7,201 nt of DNA from Patescibacteria group bacterium (GTDB lineage: Bacteria > Patescibacteriota > Minisyncoccia > Phycocordibacterales > JAGLOS01), in NCBI GenBank assembly GCA_018814635.1, contig JAHIYV010000028.1, positions 1 through 7,201 on the forward strand, given 5' to 3'. Shown here one piece after another: positions 1 to 5,230 of the stretch. The notes under the pieces were generated by a model, which was not told the origin of the DNA, did not search any database, and saw only the letters and a list, made by a program, of their open reading frames with translations. The position numbers and the translations under genes were made by a program. The first letter of the stretch is position 1, and each line of letters begins with the position of its first letter.

Positions 1-55
1 GGGCATTTTAGAATGTTGAACAAAATTATCAACTACCAAAATGCTCCTTTTTTTT
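1..55 (+). terminator. Intrinsic terminator of an upstream gene
   Basis: GGGCATTTT at 1-9 pairs with AAAATGCTC at 38-46 with one G-U wobble. An inner stem, GTTGA (15-19) with TCAAC (29-33), extends the hairpin, and a run of eight T follows at 48-55. This is the classic rho-independent form. No gene in the window ends before it, so it most likely ends a plus-strand gene lying left of position 1. The outer stem may continue past the window edge. Confidence 0.75.
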
Positions 56-67
56 ATAATTTAATTT

Positions 68-121
68 GTAGAGACGAGGCAGTGCCTAAAGATGGGAGAC
101 GAGGCAGTGCCTCGTCTCTAC
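68..121. repeat. Palindromic repeat with a truncated tandem copy
   Basis: Positions 96-118 form a perfect odd-length palindrome: GAGACGAGGCA, a central G, then TGCCTCGTCTC. The first 17 bases also occur at 71-87, giving a direct repeat with a 25-base period. GTAGAGACGAGGCA at 68-81 is the exact inverse of TGCCTCGTCTCTAC at 108-121, so the whole block can fold as one 14-bp stem or as the inner 11-bp stem. The left copy has lost its right arm. No T-run follows, so a terminator is unlikely. It looks like a dispersed intergenic palindromic element (REP or MITE type). Confidence 0.8.
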
Positions 122-125
122 GAAA

Positions 126-153
126 TTAACGGCGAAAAATTAACAGCGAAAAA
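126..153. repeat. 14-bp tandem repeat abutting the -35 box
   Basis: TTAACGGCGAAAAA (126-139) is followed at once by TTAACAGCGAAAAA (140-153), with one mismatch. The A-tracts are 14 bases apart and the second ends directly before the candidate -35 at 154. Position and A-richness would fit an UP-like element or a short regulator site, but replication slippage is an equally simple origin. Confidence 0.6.
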
Positions 154-182
154 TTGCATGAATCTGGAAAATAATGTAAAAT
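154..182 (+). promoter_or_regulatory. Promoter, probably leaderless, for the ligase-murJ operon
   Basis: TTGCAT (154-159) and TAAAAT (177-182) are separated by 17 bases, the ideal sigma70 spacing. The start site would be expected about 7 bases after the -10, which is position 189-190, the A of the ATG. No purine-rich ribosome binding site precedes that ATG. The transcript would therefore be leaderless or nearly so. Confidence 0.5.
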
Positions 183-189
183 AAAATAC

Positions 190-2559
190 ATGAATACAAC
201 AAATGAATTATCAGGTGTGTCATCTAACAAAAAAAAGACAACCCTAGACACGATAGTCCTATATTTAATTATGTCACTGGGTTGTGTGGTCCCTGTTTTG
301 TTTTTAGATTTTTTACATATTCCTCTTACTGTGAGTAAAGGTGGTGTTTTGTTTATTATTATCCTTTTATCTTTTATATTGTGGCTTGTTGCTCGGCTTA
401 AAGAAGGGAAATTTATTATTCCGCAAAGTTCTATTTTGATTGCTATTTGCGGCTTACCTATCGTATTTATTCTCTCCGCGCTTTTTTCAGATGCTTTTTG
501 GGTATCACTTTTAGGTTCAGGGTATGAGTTAGGTACCGTATTAGCTATTTTTTTGTTCACAGTCCTTGTATTTTTAACAGCTACTTTGTTTCAGTCATAC
601 AAAAATATATACCAATTTCTCCTTTTATTACTTGTGGCCGGCACACTTTCGTTTGTTTATATGATAATAATGCAAGTTGGCAACATACAAAGTAGCGCTT
701 TTCCGTGCATATTGATTGGCACATACAATGACATGGCAATGTTTCTTGGTTTGACTACGATTATCGTTATGTCCACCCTGGAATTAGTTACGCTTAATAA
801 ACGGATGAGGATAATGATGATAATTTCTTTTGTAACCTCTTTATTGGGCCTTCTTATTCTAAATTTTTCTTTTGTCTGGAATGTACTAGGAGTTTTTTCG
901 CTAATTCTTTTTGTCTATGTATATTCTTTTTCTGGCAACAGTACGGGAAATACCACAAAAGAGCGAAAAATTTCAGTGTTGCCAATTATAGTTATGACAA
1001 TAGTACTTTTGCTGGTACTCCCGGGACGAACAATAGGTGATTTTGTTGCTGAAAAATTTCAAGTGACAAATGTAAGTATTAGGCCGTCTTGGCATAGTAC
1101 AGCGCATATTATAAAAACAACACTTAAAGAGTCCCCGATGTTTGGTGTTGGTCCAAATCGTTTTGCAAGTGCGTGGCTTGCTAATAAACCTGATGGAATA
1201 AACCAGACAGTTGCGTGGAACACCAATTTTCCATTTGGTGTGGGTATTATACCTTCTTTTCTTGTAACGACTGGAGCTATTGGGGGACTTGCGTGGATTG
1301 TGTTTCTAGTTATCTTTCTGGTGAGAGGCGCGCAAACAGTGATCTTAAAAATCAAAACAGATAAAACAGCGCGTTATCTGACATTCTCATTGTTTCTTTC
1401 TACTGTTTATTTGTGGCTTATGTCTATATTTTATGTACCCAATATTGTCGGCTTTTCTTTGGCTTTCTTAATGACGGGTATGTTCATTGCTTCATTGGCG
1501 CAAAGTGGCACGATTAAAAAATATTCCGTGTCATTTTCAAGTGATCCGCGAGTAAGCTTTGTGTCAGTTTTAGGCCTAATTCTCTCTATAATTATTTCGG
1601 TTTCAGGGGGCAACCTGCTCTTTCAAAGACTTGCGGCGACTGGGTATTTTCAGCAAGCTAACATTATACTTAATACGGATAATACTAATTTAGAAGGGGC
1701 AAAAAATAAATTACGCCAGGCAATAGCAATGGCTCCAAGAGATGAATATTATAGGAATCTAACAACGCTACACATCATAGAACTTAATGGTCTTGTGAAT
1801 TTACCAATAGAAACAGCCAAAGTTCAATTTAACGAAATTACACCAGAAATTATTAATAACGCGCTTAAAGCTACAGAGATTGATAAAACTAACTACTTAA
1901 ACTGGATTGTACTGGCGCAAGCGTATGAGTCTCTTATTCCTTTTTTTAAACAACAAGGTGAGGGTAAAGATGGATATGATGAAGCAAAAGCCGCTTATGA
2001 AATTGCTCTTACTTATAATCCGCAAAGCCCGCTTATTAAATTGTTGCAAGCGCGCCTTGAAATGACAAAAGGCCACAACAAACAAGCAAAAGAGTATATT
2101 CAAGAGTCAATTAAAATGAAAAATAATTATCCAGAAGCAATTTTTTTCTATTCGCAACTTCAAGCCGCAGAAGGTGATCTCGAACAAGCAATTCGGTCTG
2201 CTGAAATAGCATCAATGTTAAAACCAAACAATATTGGTATATTATTTCAATGGGGCTTTCTAAAATACCAACACAAAGATTACAAAGGAGCAATTTCTGT
2301 GTTTGAAAGAATTGTTGAATTAAACAATTCTTATTCCAATGCTCGTTATTTCCTTGGATTGAGCTATGAAAATGTTGATGACACGGCAAAAGCAATTGAA
2401 CAAATGGAACGCATTCAAGAACTGGACCCTAATAATACCCAGCAGATAAAAGATATTCTTACAAATTTACGGGCGGGGAGAGATCCTTTTTACAAGTCTT
2501 CTTTTCGATTAACAGCACCGACACCAGAAGACAGTGAAGAAGTTTCAAAAGAAGAATAA
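190..2559 (+). CDS. O-antigen ligase/polymerase-like membrane protein with C-terminal TPRs
   Basis: The 789-residue protein probably transfers or polymerises lipid-linked glycan on the outer face of the cytoplasmic membrane. Residues 19 to about 475 hold roughly 13 hydrophobic segments. Between them lies a large extracytoplasmic loop (about 280-353) with R298, W301, H302, H306 and the GVGPNRF motif (319-325), typical of Wzy_C/WaaL-type proteins. From about 480 the chain is soluble, with clear tandem TPRs at about 595-765 and weaker ones before, then an acidic tail. The ATG is the only upstream choice, since a TAA lies in frame at 172-174. The stop is 16 bases before murJ, which suggests co-transcription. 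The loop position where WaaL-type ligases carry a catalytic His reads WNTNF (343-347) here, so the donor, acceptor and even the ligase reaction are uncertain. The fusion of this fold to TPRs is familiar from Candidate Phyla Radiation genomes. Confidence 0.85.
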   Translation: MNTTNELSGVSSNKKKTTLDTIVLYLIMSLGCVVPVLFLDFLHIPLTVSKGGVLFIIILLSFILWLVARLKEGKFIIPQSSILIAICGLPIVFILSALFSDAFWVSLLGSGYELGTVLAIFLFTVLVFLTATLFQSYKNIYQFLLLLLVAGTLSFVYMIIMQVGNIQSSAFPCILIGTYNDMAMFLGLTTIIVMSTLELVTLNKRMRIMMIISFVTSLLGLLILNFSFVWNVLGVFSLILFVYVYSFSGNSTGNTTKERKISVLPIIVMTIVLLLVLPGRTIGDFVAEKFQVTNVSIRPSWHSTAHIIKTTLKESPMFGVGPNRFASAWLANKPDGINQTVAWNTNFPFGVGIIPSFLVTTGAIGGLAWIVFLVIFLVRGAQTVILKIKTDKTARYLTFSLFLSTVYLWLMSIFYVPNIVGFSLAFLMTGMFIASLAQSGTIKKYSVSFSSDPRVSFVSVLGLILSIIISVSGGNLLFQRLAATGYFQQANIILNTDNTNLEGAKNKLRQAIAMAPRDEYYRNLTTLHIIELNGLVNLPIETAKVQFNEITPEIINNALKATEIDKTNYLNWIVLAQAYESLIPFFKQQGEGKDGYDEAKAAYEIALTYNPQSPLIKLLQARLEMTKGHNKQAKEYIQESIKMKNNYPEAIFFYSQLQAAEGDLEQAIRSAEIASMLKPNNIGILFQWGFLKYQHKDYKGAISVFERIVELNNSYSNARYFLGLSYENVDDTAKAIEQMERIQELDPNNTQQIKDILTNLRAGRDPFYKSSFRLTAPTPEDSEEVSKEE

Positions 2560-2575
2560 ATAGCATTATTGCGTT

Positions 2576-4255
2576 GTGTTTCGTAAACTATTACAATTGT
2601 GTCAAAAAGAATTTAGCGGCCTACATGAGGCCGCTTTTCTTCTTGGTTTTTTTGCGTTGCTCTCGCAGATTATGGCCGTGATTCGTGATCGGCTTTTTGC
2701 GTCTATGGGCGCGGGAGTGGAACTTGATATATATTTTGCATCATTTCGTATTCCTGATATTTTATTTGTTGCCATTGCTTCTTTTGTAGCACTCACAGTT
2801 ATTCTCCCTTTTTTCATTGAGAAACTTAATACAAACAAACAACAAGCGCGTGATTTTATAAATAGTATTTTTACTTTATTTTTTCTTGCCATTATTATTA
2901 TTAGCATAGTAGTTTTTTTTGCGGTTCCGTATTTAGTAGAAATATTTTTTTCTGGATTTGAAGTGGGAGCGCAAGAAGAAGTTGTATTATTGACGCGCAT
3001 TCTTTTGTTGTCGCCAATACTTTTAGGTATTTCAAATCTTTTTGCTAGTATTACACAAACATTTCGCAAATTTTTTGTATACGCGCTTAGTCCTGTTCTT
3101 TATAATCTAGGAATTATTTTAGGCTTGTTGTTTTTTTACCCTAGTCTGGGAATCATAGGTCTGGGTTTTGGGGTTGTGTTGGGCGCGGGATTACATATGC
3201 TTATTCAAGTTCCTGTAATAATTGCGCATGGTTTCTTTCCTCGATTTTCTCTTAAAATGCCTGCCAGTGAGATAAAAAAAATTCTTATTCTTGCGCTTCC
3301 AAGGACGATTGGTTTATCTGTACAACAAATTGCTTTGTTCTTTTTAATCAGTATTGCCGCCAGTATGGCTGTTGGTTCTATTGCTGTTTTTCAACTTTCT
3401 CTTAATTTACAATCTGTACCACTTTCAATTATTGGAGTTAGTTATTCTGTTGCTGCTTTTCCTACATTAGCGCGTCTTTATTCAAAAAATAAAACTAAAC
3501 AATTTATTGATCAAGTATTAACAGCTACTCGTCATATTATTTTTTGGTCTATTCCAATTGCGGTACTTTTTGTTGTTCTTAGAGCTCAAATTGTTCGTGT
3601 GATTTTAGGTTCCGGTAAATTTGATTGGGATGACACACAGCTTACGGCTGCTAGCTTCGCGATCTTCTCGCTTTCAGTGGTTGCCCAAAGCCTTATTTTG
3701 CTTTTAGTAAAAGGTTTTTATGCGGCAGGAAAAACATTAGTACCAGTTGTAGCAAATGTGTTGTGTGCGGGATTTATTATTATTTTTGCTTTTTTTATAA
3801 ATAATTTTCTTTTCACTATTCCTTTTTTCCGCGATTTTATAGAAATATTACTTCGTGTAGAAAATGTTCCAGGGAGCAATATTTTGAGTTTATCAATAGC
3901 ATATTCAGCGGGGGTGTTTATTAATGTATTCATTCTTTGGTGGTTGTTCAAGCGCGCTTTTAGTATTGGTTCTTGCGCGCAAATACAAAAAACATTTCGT
4001 CATAGTTTATATGGTTCTGTGATAATAGGTTTTGTTGCGTATCATTTATTAGATGTTTTTGATGATATTTTTAACCTTGAAACTTTTTGGGGTATTTTTT
4101 TACAGGGATTATTAGCAGGCTTAGGAGGTATAACCATAGGCACATTATTATTGATTGCTCTTAAAAACGATGAAATTAAAGAAATTGTGAATGCCATACA
4201 CAATAAATTTTGGCAAACAAAAACAATCGTCCCAGATAAAGATGATTTGATATAA
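2576..4255 (+). CDS. murJ: MurJ/MviN-family lipid-linked precursor flippase
   Basis: The 559-residue polytopic protein has about 14 hydrophobic segments and belongs to the MOP-superfamily flippases, which move lipid II across the membrane for peptidoglycan synthesis. Family landmarks are the N-terminal VIRDR (35-39), D51 in ELDIYF, FRIPD (57-61), PRTIGLSVQQI (242-252) and GVSYSVAAFPTLAR (near 285-300). Aligned by eye with E. coli MurJ, R24 and D39 are kept (R37, D51), but R18, R52 and R270 fall on Q31, F64 and N277. The start is GTG, the first start codon after the in-frame TAG at 2561, and has no Shine-Dalgarno site. Translation may be coupled to the gene ending 16 bases upstream. Given the missing arginines, a Wzx-like role for the glycan handled by its neighbour is an alternative to lipid II. 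Confidence 0.9.
   Translation: MFRKLLQLCQKEFSGLHEAAFLLGFFALLSQIMAVIRDRLFASMGAGVELDIYFASFRIPDILFVAIASFVALTVILPFFIEKLNTNKQQARDFINSIFTLFFLAIIIISIVVFFAVPYLVEIFFSGFEVGAQEEVVLLTRILLLSPILLGISNLFASITQTFRKFFVYALSPVLYNLGIILGLLFFYPSLGIIGLGFGVVLGAGLHMLIQVPVIIAHGFFPRFSLKMPASEIKKILILALPRTIGLSVQQIALFFLISIAASMAVGSIAVFQLSLNLQSVPLSIIGVSYSVAAFPTLARLYSKNKTKQFIDQVLTATRHIIFWSIPIAVLFVVLRAQIVRVILGSGKFDWDDTQLTAASFAIFSLSVVAQSLILLLVKGFYAAGKTLVPVVANVLCAGFIIIFAFFINNFLFTIPFFRDFIEILLRVENVPGSNILSLSIAYSAGVFINVFILWWLFKRAFSIGSCAQIQKTFRHSLYGSVIIGFVAYHLLDVFDDIFNLETFWGIFLQGLLAGLGGITIGTLLLIALKNDEIKEIVNAIHNKFWQTKTIVPDKDDLI
2615..2641 (+). promoter_or_regulatory. Terminator-like hairpin inside the start of murJ
   Basis: AGCGGCCT (2615-2622), the five-base loop ACATG, and AGGCCGCT (2628-2635) form a perfect 8-bp GC-rich stem, followed by TTTTCTTCTT. 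It lies over codons 14-20 of murJ, where the residues read SGLHEAA. The form matches an intrinsic terminator or attenuator that could lower murJ expression relative to the ligase gene. It may also be chance, because those residues look conserved in related MurJ proteins. Confidence 0.35.
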
Positions 4256-4307
4256 GTTTTAGATTAGATTAGATTTAAATTCTAAATAATAAATCTATTT
4301 TACATCA

Positions 4308-4399
4308 TTGGCATTTATGTTTTTAGTAAGTAGTGCAGTTCAAGATTGAATTTAATCCTTAAATAGACAACTCTTGACATTTATGTCTTGGTAAGCTAG
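4308..4399. repeat. Imperfect direct repeat pair
   Basis: TTGGCATTTATGTTTTTAG at 4308-4326, followed by TAAGTAG, resembles TTGACATTTATGTCTTGG at 4374-4391, followed by TAAGCTAG. The copies start 66 bases apart and differ by a few substitutions and a short gap. They look like a decayed local duplication. The second copy contains a TTGACA hexamer. No coding frame runs through them. Confidence 0.4.
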
Positions 4400-4422
4400 C
4401 TTTATTTTAATTTTTACTTTTT

Positions 4423-4522
4423 ACCCAGCTCCTTCGTGTTACTTGAGTACTTGGGGGTCGGACACCCAAGTAACACTCAGTTAACATCTTCTCAAAAAAT
4501 ATTAGCTGAGAAGGGGCTGGGT
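4423..4522. other. 100-nt structured element (possible RNA or non-autonomous mobile element)
   Basis: ACCCAGCTCCTTC (4423-4435) pairs with GAAGGGGCTGGGT (4510-4522) over 13 bp with a single G-U wobble. Directly inside is a perfect 10-bp stem, GTGTTACTTG (4436-4445) with CAAGTAACAC (4467-4476). A second inner hairpin, CTTCTCA (4488-4494) with TGAGAAG (4507-4513), overlaps the outer stem, so two folds compete. Near-identical AT-rich sequences flank it: TTTTAATTTTTAC at 4405-4417 and 4539-4551, with similar bases after each. It may be a structured RNA or a MITE-like insertion with terminal inverted repeats. No open frame fits it. Confidence 0.55.
4442..4471. repeat. GGTCG-core hairpin repeat, copy 1
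   Basis: CTTG, three bases, then ACTTGGGGGTCG and GACACCCAAGT form an imperfect hairpin with a TCGG core. The 23-base inner part (4449-4471) matches copy 2 at 5183-5205 at 19 of 23 positions, and the upstream CTTG is shared too. The arms differ between copies partly in a compensating way. This copy sits inside the structured element. Confidence 0.6.
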
Positions 4523-4572
4523 CATTTTACATTTTGATTTTTAATTTTTACATTTTTATGTTCTTGGATTTT

Positions 4573-4601
4573 TTGTTATTCAAGGTGTGTGGAAGTATAA
4601 T
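4573..4601 (+). promoter_or_regulatory. Sigma70-type promoter before the lepA relic
   Basis: TTGTTA (4573-4578) and a consensus TATAAT (4596-4601) are spaced by 17 bases. A start near 4608 would transcribe the lepA fragment and the broken gene after it. It may be the surviving promoter of whichever gene once stood here. No Shine-Dalgarno site with proper spacing precedes the ATG at 4646. Confidence 0.45.
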
Positions 4602-4633
4602 TTTACTTTAAGTTAATTAAATACTAAAATAAA

Positions 4634-4768
4634 TTAGTTGATAGGATGCTTGAAATTACGCATACTATTGAAAAGCATAAAATGAAAGAGCAGGTGCTTG
4701 ATTCTATGGAGTTGGAAAGGGAGAGGGGTATTACTATTAAAATGCAACCAGTAAGAATGAAGAATTAG
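4634..4768 (+). pseudogene. lepA: lepA fragment (elongation factor 4, G-domain piece)
   Basis: From TTA at 4634 the frame reads [17 protein letters not shown], then [19 protein letters not shown], then MQPVRM, KN and a TAG at 4766-4768. This is the elongation factor 4 (LepA) segment between the P-loop and the end of switch I, including the RGITI motif with its Mg-binding Thr. LepA is a ribosome-associated translational GTPase of about 600 residues. Only some 42 codons remain. The HIDHGKST P-loop that should come just before LVDR is absent, with a TAA in frame at 4625-4627, and likeness stops right after VRM. An ATG at 4646 could in principle start a 40-residue peptide, but it would lack GTP-binding capacity. 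The segment is well preserved, so the loss is probably recent. A working lepA is presumably elsewhere in the genome. Confidence 0.85.
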
Positions 4769-5129
4769 AAAGCGAAAGGCAAATTGAATCAATACAAACA
4801 ACAATAAAGGCCTATGAAGTTTGCAATAAAGACATAGAAAAATTAATTGCTGTCTATGACATGGTAGAGAACAAGATCGGTTAGGCAAAAGATTTGTCGA
4901 CATATGTCAATTGGTTCAAGATCGTGATGGAAGCATTGACTTTGTTGAGAATATTTTAACGGAAGCATGGCATGACTATATTCAAGATTCTGAAGAAGGA
5001 AGGCTCTGACAATACGACATAGATGATACCAATAAAAGCATTGAAATGCCAATGTCTCTTAAGGAAGAATTAAAAGAGCAGAAAGAACAAGAAAAACAAC
5101 GGAAAAAAGCAGAACAAAAGCAAAAATAA
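4741..5129 (+). pseudogene. Broken gene of unknown function (frameshift plus internal stop)
   Basis: The frame starting at 4741 reads through [14 protein letters not shown] and DIEKLIAVYDMVEN to a TAG at 4882-4884. A second frame continues without a gap as DRLGKRFVDICQLVQDRDGS and FVENILTEAWHDYIQDSEEG, meets TGA at 5007-5009, then goes on in the same frame as QYDIDDTNKSIEMPMSLKEE to a very charged Lys/Glu/Gln tail ending in TAA at 5127-5129. One lost base near 4872-4875 would rejoin the two frames as VEN-x-DRLGKRF. The pieces look like the C-terminal part of one helical, partly coiled-coil protein. I do not recognise the family. Its 5' part is missing and the lepA fragment stands in its place, joined out of frame at about 4753-4760. 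Confidence 0.65.
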
Positions 5130-5147
5130 TTTTATTTTTGGCCTCGT

Positions 5148-5172
5148 CAGAATCTCTCAGCAGAGGATTCTG
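5148..5172. repeat. Imperfect hairpin after the broken gene
   Basis: CAGAATCTCT (5148-5157), the loop CAGC, and AGAGGATTCTG (5162-5172) form a 10-bp stem with one bulged G. No T-run follows on either strand, so a normal intrinsic terminator is unlikely. It lies 9 bases before the next palindrome. Confidence 0.5.
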
Positions 5173-5175
5173 AAG

Positions 5176-5207
5176 CTTGTTCACTTGGAGGTCGAACCTC
5201 CAAGTGA
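5176..5207. repeat. GGTCG-core hairpin repeat, copy 2
   Basis: TCACTTGGAGGT (5181-5192), the loop CGA, and ACCTCCAAGTGA (5196-5207) form a perfect 12-bp stem. With the upstream CTTG (5176-5179) it parallels copy 1 at 4442-4471. It lies 23 bases past the stop of the minus-strand phosphorylase gene and could hinder read-through from either side, but it has no U-tract. A dispersed palindromic repeat is the more likely identity. Confidence 0.65.
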
Positions 5208-5230
5208 TTTCCAATATCAACAATCTTTGG

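Larger units (their letters stand above)
4256..4632. other. Gene-free stretch after murJ
   Basis: No coding signal is seen here. It starts with AT-rich sequence: a TTAGA repeat (4259-4276) and a weak 7-bp hairpin, AGATTTA (4271-4277) with TAAATCT (4290-4296). No strong terminator for murJ is visible. An imperfect direct repeat (4308-4399), the structured element (4423-4522) and a promoter (4573-4601) follow. A perfect TTGACA lies at 4374-4379, but 17 bases on the sequence reads only TAGCTT, so a promoter there is weak. Confidence 0.6.

Noticed and set aside
68..121. Start of a CRISPR array
   Set aside because: There are only two repeat units, the gap between them is 8 bases, and one unit is truncated. 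This is a palindromic repeat, not a repeat-spacer pattern.
4374..4402. Promoter with a perfect TTGACA
   Set aside because: The hexamer at the right spacing is TAGCTT, a poor -10, and better -10 sequences are at the wrong distance.
4646..4768. A functional 40-residue small protein from the ATG at 4646 with the promoter at 4573
   Set aside because: The residues before the ATG also match LepA, there is no properly spaced ribosome binding site, and the piece lacks the P-loop. It reads as a relic.
5007..5009. TGA read as glycine (code 25, as in Gracilibacteria), which would mend one break in the unknown gene
   Set aside because: The three intact genes, about 1,900 codons, contain no in-frame TGA, whereas code-25 genomes use it often. 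The same gene also has a frameshift, so decay is simpler.
4634..5052. Minus-strand open frames across the relic region
   Set aside because: They mirror the plus-strand lepA and charged-protein frames and their translations have no recognisable domain.
5181..5207. Intrinsic terminator for glgP
   Set aside because: The stem is strong but the minus-strand sequence after it is ACAAGCTTCAG, without a T-run.
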